DNA of 64,000 nt from assembly GCA_964592645.1 (NCBI GenBank), contig CAZQFV010000014.1, positions 28,200 to 92,199 on the forward strand. Reading direction: 5' to 3'. The translations under genes were made by a program, and so were the position numbers. How positions within the stretch are numbered: the stretch's first letter is position 1; every line of letters begins with the position of its first letter. The notes beneath the pieces were generated by a model. That model was not told where the DNA came from, made no database searches, and saw only the letters and a list, made by a program, of their open reading frames with translations. The DNA comes from CAZQFV01 sp964592645 (lineage in GTDB: Bacteria > Chloroflexota > Chloroflexia > DTKN01). Shown here piece after piece: positions 59,456-64,000 of the stretch.

Positions 59456-62385
59456 CCGCGGGCCATCCTCCAGCCGGAACCGCCCGCCTCCGCCGTCCCA
59501 TCCTTTCGTGGACGCTCCTGGCCCTGGGCCTGCTCGCCGTCCTCTACCAGGGCGTCTCGCTTCTCTGGCAGTCCCGGCTGCCGACCGACGGCGTCCTCCT
59601 GACGGAGCTCTCCCCATCCGGCACCGGCGTCGGGCTCGTCATCACCCAGCCCAACGAGCTGCAGTACAGCGACCAGGTCCTGTCCATCGCCGGATACTCC
59701 GTCGACGAACTGCTGGAGCACACCCTGCGCGGCGAGACGGTCGTCCGCCGCTCCTTCGGGGAGGTGGAGGAGTATATCGTCCGCCGGGATGGGCAGACGC
59801 TCACCCTGGCGATCGCCATGGAGCGGCTGCCCATCGGGCGGGTGCTGCTGCTGCGCCCCGGCGTGTACCTGCTGGCCCTGGCCACGTTGCTGGTGAGCGG
59901 GTATATCCTCCTGGCCCGCCCGGAGGAGCCGGCCGCCCGCATGTTGGCCGTCGTCTCCATCAGCATGTCTATCCCCCTGGTGCTGCACTTTCAGAGCGCC
60001 CACCTGGTGAACCCGCCCCTGTTCCTGATCGAGATGGTGCTCAAAGCCCTGGCCATGTGCCTGATCTTTAGCGGGGCGCTGCACCTGTTCCTCATCTTCC
60101 CGGTGGTCAAACCGGCGCTGCGTGGGCGCGAGAGTTGGCTGCTCGGCCTGCACCTGCTCAACCCCCTGATCTCCTCCCTGGCCGGCCTGTTGGTCAACCG
60201 CGACCTGCGCGGCTGGCTGCTGACCTTCTGGCAGAGCCAGTACTGGATCGGCCTGGCCATGCTCCTGGCGGCCATCATGAGCGTCGTGCATACCTATGTC
60301 ACCGTGCCCCGGGCCGTCACCCGCAGCCAGATCCGCTGGATCGCCTGGGGAGCCGTCATCGGCATCCTGCCCTTTATCCTCCTCACCGGCATCCCGGAGG
60401 CCATCAGCGGGCGGGCGATCCTGGGCATCGAGACCACCGCCTTTTTCATCGTCATCGTGCCCATCGCCGTGGCCATCGCCGTCGCCCGCTACCGGCTGTT
60501 CGACATCGACACGGTGATCCACCGCAGCGTGGCCTACGGGCTGCTGATGCTCCTGTTCACCGGCGTCTACCTGGCCCTGGTGACGCTGCTGAACGCCATC
60601 CTGCTGCGCGTCAACCAGACGATCGCCCCCACAACGGTCGTCTTCATCTCCGCCCTGCTGGCGGCCACCGGCTTCTGGGCGCTGCGCGGCCGGCTGGTGC
60701 GCCTGCTGGCGCCCATCTTCTACCGCACCCGCGCCCACCCCACAGCCCTGCTGGCCGAGATGAGCGCCCGGTGGGGCCAGGTCCTACGCCTGGACGACCT
60801 GGCGACCCTGCTGACCGAGGCGATCCCCGCCCGCCTGGGGGCCGAGGGGGGCGGGCTGATGATCCTGAACGAGGAAGGCACCCACCTGGAGTCGGTCCGG
60901 GGACAGCCGTTCAGCCTGCTGCTGGAATGGGTGCGCGAAGGCTGGGCCAAGCATCCCACGGAGGTCGTGCGGCGCTCCGACCCGGCCTCCTGGGTTCCGC
61001 CCGAGGCCTTGCCGTTGATGGACGAGCGCCACATGGAGCTGGTCATCCCGCTGCGGGCCGGCGGCCAGGTCGTGGGCATCTGGGGGCTGGGGCCCCTGCG
61101 CGGGGGCCTGCACTATACCACGGAGGAGGTGCGCACGCTGGTGATGCTGTCGCACCAGGCGGCCATCGCCGTGCAGAACGCCCGGCTGCTGCGGCGGATG
61201 GAGCGCCAGAACCAGGAGCTGGAGGAGACGGTGCAGCGCCGCACCCAGGTGCTGGCCGAGGAGCGCAACCGCCTCAACGCCATCCTGCAGAACATGGCCG
61301 ACGGCCTGCTGGTGACGACGGACGAGGGCCGCATCGTGCTGACCAACCCGGCCCTGGAGGGCATGGTCGGCCGGGAGACATCGGCCCTGGCCGGCCGGCC
61401 CGTGGCCGAGGCGCTGGACCTGCCCGGGCTGGCCTCTGCGATCGGCGATGCCCTGGCCCGTCCCGGCCATGTCCACGTCTATGACCTGACTCTGGGCACA
61501 CGCTACTTCAAAGCCTCGACCACGGCCCTGGCCGACCGCTCGGCGGTCGTGACCCTGCTGCACGACATCACCCGCGAGACCGAGGCCGACCGCGTCAAAT
61601 CGGCCTTTATCTCCACCGTCTCCCACGAGCTGCGCACGCCGCTGACCTCGATCCTGGGCTTTGCCAAGCTGATCCGCCGCGCCATCGGCCGGGCGATGGC
61701 CGACAACCCGCCCCCGGACACGGCCATCGCCCAACTGCTGGCCCAGGCGGACCGGAACCTGGACATCATCGCCCAGGAAGGGGCGCGGCTGAGCAGCCTG
61801 GTCTCGGACACCCTGGACGTGGCGGCGTTCGATTCGGGCGAGGCCCAGTGGCACGACGAGATCACGTCCATCGCCCTCCTCGTCCACCAGGCCGTCGGGC
61901 CGGTCCGCGAGGAGATGCAGCTCAAGGGGCTGCGCCTGACGATCGACCTGCAGGACGATTCCGCCCCGCTCCTGGTGGATCCGCGGCGCATCGTCCAGGT
62001 CCTCGGCAACCTGCTCTCCAACGCCCTGAAGTTCACCGACCGGGGGGAGATCGCCATCACCGCCCGGCGGCTGCCGGCCGGGACGGTCGTGCACGGCTGG
62101 CCGGCGCCCGCAAGCGGGGCCGTGTTGGTGGCCGTGAGCGACAGCGGCCGCGGCATCGCCCCCGAGGACATCGAGCGCATCTTTCAGCGCTTCTTCCAGG
62201 GTGGGGACGCCCTGTGCGACAAGCCCCGCGGCACGGGGCTGGGCCTGGCCATCTGCCAGGAGATCGTCACCCATTACGGCGGGGCCATCTGGGCCGAGTC
62301 CACACCCGGCGTAGGCTCGACCTTTCGCTTCACGCTGCCCGTGTCCCAGGCCCCGATGTCTCCGTCGGACGGGCCGAGCCGGTAA
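59452..62385 (+). CDS. Membrane sensor histidine kinase (PDZ-like/7TM-GAF-PAS-HK)
   Basis: The protein has 977 residues from ATG 59452 (GGAGG upstream). The order is the same as in the preceding kinase: helix 1, PDZ-like external segment (DQVLSIAGYSVDELL), about eight helices with RYRLFDIDTVIHRSVAYG, GAF (about 433-590), PAS (about 607-710), HisKA with STVSHELRTPLTSILGF (His 725) and HATPase to about 965 with GTGLGLAICQEIVTHYGG. No receiver is attached. It is coupled to the upstream paralogue by a four-base overlap, and the pair may form heterodimers or a phosphorelay with the small receiver at 55694. Confidence 0.92.
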   Translation: MTAGHPPAGTARLRRPILSWTLLALGLLAVLYQGVSLLWQSRLPTDGVLLTELSPSGTGVGLVITQPNELQYSDQVLSIAGYSVDELLEHTLRGETVVRRSFGEVEEYIVRRDGQTLTLAIAMERLPIGRVLLLRPGVYLLALATLLVSGYILLARPEEPAARMLAVVSISMSIPLVLHFQSAHLVNPPLFLIEMVLKALAMCLIFSGALHLFLIFPVVKPALRGRESWLLGLHLLNPLISSLAGLLVNRDLRGWLLTFWQSQYWIGLAMLLAAIMSVVHTYVTVPRAVTRSQIRWIAWGAVIGILPFILLTGIPEAISGRAILGIETTAFFIVIVPIAVAIAVARYRLFDIDTVIHRSVAYGLLMLLFTGVYLALVTLLNAILLRVNQTIAPTTVVFISALLAATGFWALRGRLVRLLAPIFYRTRAHPTALLAEMSARWGQVLRLDDLATLLTEAIPARLGAEGGGLMILNEEGTHLESVRGQPFSLLLEWVREGWAKHPTEVVRRSDPASWVPPEALPLMDERHMELVIPLRAGGQVVGIWGLGPLRGGLHYTTEEVRTLVMLSHQAAIAVQNARLLRRMERQNQELEETVQRRTQVLAEERNRLNAILQNMADGLLVTTDEGRIVLTNPALEGMVGRETSALAGRPVAEALDLPGLASAIGDALARPGHVHVYDLTLGTRYFKASTTALADRSAVVTLLHDITRETEADRVKSAFISTVSHELRTPLTSILGFAKLIRRAIGRAMADNPPPDTAIAQLLAQADRNLDIIAQEGARLSSLVSDTLDVAAFDSGEAQWHDEITSIALLVHQAVGPVREEMQLKGLRLTIDLQDDSAPLLVDPRRIVQVLGNLLSNALKFTDRGEIAITARRLPAGTVVHGWPAPASGAVLVAVSDSGRGIAPEDIERIFQRFFQGGDALCDKPRGTGLGLAICQEIVTHYGGAIWAESTPGVGSTFRFTLPVSQAPMSPSDGPSR

Positions 62386-62399
62386 AAGAAGGTGCGCCT

Positions 62400-64000
62400 A
62401 TGGAACAACCGCCACTCACGCTGCGCCGTCTGCTGAACCGCCGGATCGCCACCGCCGCGCTGGAGGGGCTAGCGCCGCTGCTGCCGGAGGTCGTCCTGTC
62501 GCTGGTGGACCAGGATGGGCGCGTCGTGGCCGAAGCCGGGGCCATCTCCAAGGAAGACGAGACCGTGCAGATGCGCACCTTTCCGCTGCAGGCCGGCGGC
62601 GAACGGGTCGGCATGCTGGTGGCCCGCGGCGTGGGCTTGCAGCGGCCGGCCCTGCAGACGGCCCTGCAGTCGCTGCACAAGAGCGTCACCGAGCTGCTCC
62701 ACCGGGCAGAGGAGAACCGCGAGCTGGCCCAGGAGACGCTGGAGCGCTACCGCGAGATCAACCTGCTCTACAACATCGGCGAGACGATCAGCGCCAGCCT
62801 GGACCCCGACGAGATCCCCCGGCTGGTGTTGGCCGAGGCTGCGCGCATCATCCGCGCCGACTGCGGCATGGTGCTGCTGGTAGACCGGAGCGGCGTCCTG
62901 GGCATGCGCTCGGGGTTCGGCGAGGAAGAGCACCTCGCCGACCTGGAGCGGGTCAGCCGGCCCATCCTCATCCTGGGCCCCATGGAGGAGTGCAAATCGC
63001 GCATCCTGACCGTCGAGCCGAACCTGCAGCCGCCATCCACCATCGAGCATGTGCTCTGCGCCCCGCTCAAGACGCGGGAGCGGGTGCTCGGCGTCGTCCT
63101 GCTGGGGCGGCTCGTGGACCAGCCCGTCTTTCGCGCCGGCGACGAGAAGCTGCTCAACGCGCTGACCGGCCAGACGGCCGTCGCCGTGGAGAACGCCCGC
63201 CTCTTTGCCGATATCCGGCGGCAGCGCGACGCCATCGCCGAGATGAAGAGCTACATGGACAACATCTTTGCCTCGATCGCCAGCGGCGTCATCACCACCA
63301 ACGTCGAGAACCTGGTGACGATCCTCAACCGCGCCGCCGAGCGCATCCTGGGGGTGAACGCCCAGGAGACCATGGGCCGGCCCTATTCCGAGGCCCTGCC
63401 GCACATCGCCGCGCAGATCGCCCCGCTGGTGGAACAGGTAAAAGAACAGGACCGGATCGTCGTCGGCCACGAGATGTCCCCCGTGCTGCCCTCCCGCGGC
63501 CCGGTCGTTTTGCAGGTCCACCTCAGCCCGCTCAAGGACAACCACGAGCAGACCACGGGCATCGCCATCGTCGTCGACGACCTGACCGAGCGCCGGCGGC
63601 TGGAGGAGCAGGTGCGGCAGGTCCGCGGGACCTTTGAGCGTTACGTGCCGCCGCGGGTGGTGGAGCAGCTCCTCTCCGACCCGTCCCGCGTGCAGCTCGG
63701 CGGGGTCCGCCAGGAGGTGACGATCCTCTTTGCCGACATCCGCGGCTTTACCGCTTTCAGCGAGAAGCTCGACCCGGAGGTGCTGGTGCGCATCCTGAAC
63801 CAGCACCTCACGCTGGCCGCGGACGCCGTGCTGGACGAGGATGGCACCCTGGACAAGTTCATCGGCGATGGGGTGATGGCCATCTTCAACGCGCCGCTGC
63901 CGCAGCCGGACCATACCCTGCGGGCGGTGCGCGCCGCCCTGGCCATGCAGGAGAACATCGGGTGGCTGCACGCGAACCTGCCGCCCAACGAACGCCTGAG
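62400..64000 (+). CDS. Class III adenylate/guanylate cyclase with GAF and PAS domains (3' end cut by window)
   Basis: The frame is open from ATG 62400 (AAGGTG upstream) to the window end, at least 533 residues. Residues 1-115 have no recognised fold and end in a coiled coil. GAF spans about 120-290 (LYNIGETISASLDPDEI), PAS about 286-400 (MDNIFASIASGVITT), followed by a short helix FERYVPPRVVEQLL. The cyclase domain begins near 435 with TILFADIRGFTAFSEKL (first metal Asp) and has FIGDGVMAIFNAP (second metal Asp). It would make a cyclic nucleotide in response to its sensor domains. It follows the sensor kinase by 14 bases and is probably in the same operon. Confidence 0.9.
   Translation, partial: MEQPPLTLRRLLNRRIATAALEGLAPLLPEVVLSLVDQDGRVVAEAGAISKEDETVQMRTFPLQAGGERVGMLVARGVGLQRPALQTALQSLHKSVTELLHRAEENRELAQETLERYREINLLYNIGETISASLDPDEIPRLVLAEAARIIRADCGMVLLVDRSGVLGMRSGFGEEEHLADLERVSRPILILGPMEECKSRILTVEPNLQPPSTIEHVLCAPLKTRERVLGVVLLGRLVDQPVFRAGDEKLLNALTGQTAVAVENARLFADIRRQRDAIAEMKSYMDNIFASIASGVITTNVENLVTILNRAAERILGVNAQETMGRPYSEALPHIAAQIAPLVEQVKEQDRIVVGHEMSPVLPSRGPVVLQVHLSPLKDNHEQTTGIAIVVDDLTERRRLEEQVRQVRGTFERYVPPRVVEQLLSDPSRVQLGGVRQEVTILFADIRGFTAFSEKLDPEVLVRILNQHLTLAADAVLDEDGTLDKFIGDGVMAIFNAPLPQPDHTLRAVRAALAMQENIGWLHANLPPNERL

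Noticed and set aside
1..64000. CRISPR arrays
   Set aside because: I found no series of equal repeats with regular unique spacers. The short repeats present are degenerate or in single pairs.

Overview
The window is GC-rich bacterial chromosome, most likely from the Chloroflexota (an Anaerolineae- or Caldilineae-like lineage). This is inferred from gene content, not from a marker tree. The pointers are FHA/winged-helix fusion regulators, several very large GAF/PAS sensor kinases, a T-box in front of a short ValRS, DUF2079 and GH57 proteins, an ISH3-type transposon, and intergenic repeats built on motifs such as CCTTTGTGGTT. Promoters are ordinary sigma-70 boxes (TTGACA-like, 16-18 bp, TATAAT-like) and are often easy to read. 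A glycyl radical enzyme, MobA, B12 uptake and a DsbA/VKOR pair suggest an organism with an anaerobic or facultative side.

Layout, left to right. 1-5.5 kb: the wreck of a cation P-type ATPase, a CFI-box membrane protein, a small cytosolic protein and an M28 peptidase. 5.7-9.7 kb (minus): an ECF vitamin transporter behind a cobalamin riboswitch, with both ATPases and the S component in one polypeptide. 9.7-13.2 kb: a decayed secreted mini-gene, then an FHA/winged-helix regulator, a Ser/Thr kinase and a membrane protein that shares the kinase's membrane domain. 13.2-17.5 kb is the unstable part: a divergent tyrosine recombinase, a 39-bp direct repeat, a truncated AAA ATPase, a Jag-like protein, a frameshifted ISH3 element and a CAT-anticodon tRNA. 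17.7-27.5 kb (minus): a surface-polysaccharide operon (DUF2079 membrane protein, flippase, methyltransferase, two glycosyltransferases) ending in a LacI-type sensor histidine kinase.

27.6-31.4 kb: a GH57 branching enzyme and a large membrane protein. 31.5-37.4 kb (minus): a mobA-glgA-activase-glycyl radical enzyme operon whose transcript appears to begin with a folded three-way junction. 37.5-46.8 kb (plus): a second FHA/winged-helix regulator, guaA, a beta-propeller lipoprotein, a T-box and valS, dsbA-VKOR, and prfB with its programmed frameshift. 46.8-50.4 kb (minus): a membrane transglutaminase overlapping a DnaB-like ATPase. 50.5-64 kb (plus): a signalling block with a probably leaderless hybrid kinase, a CHAP protein, a lone receiver, two paralogous membrane sensor kinases and a class III nucleotide cyclase that runs off the end.

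Recurring themes are signal transduction (four histidine kinases, one Ser/Thr kinase, two FHA regulators, one cyclase), glucan and surface-polysaccharide metabolism, and several families of short repeats. These repeats sit mainly at gene borders, and in three places they intrude into coding sequence.
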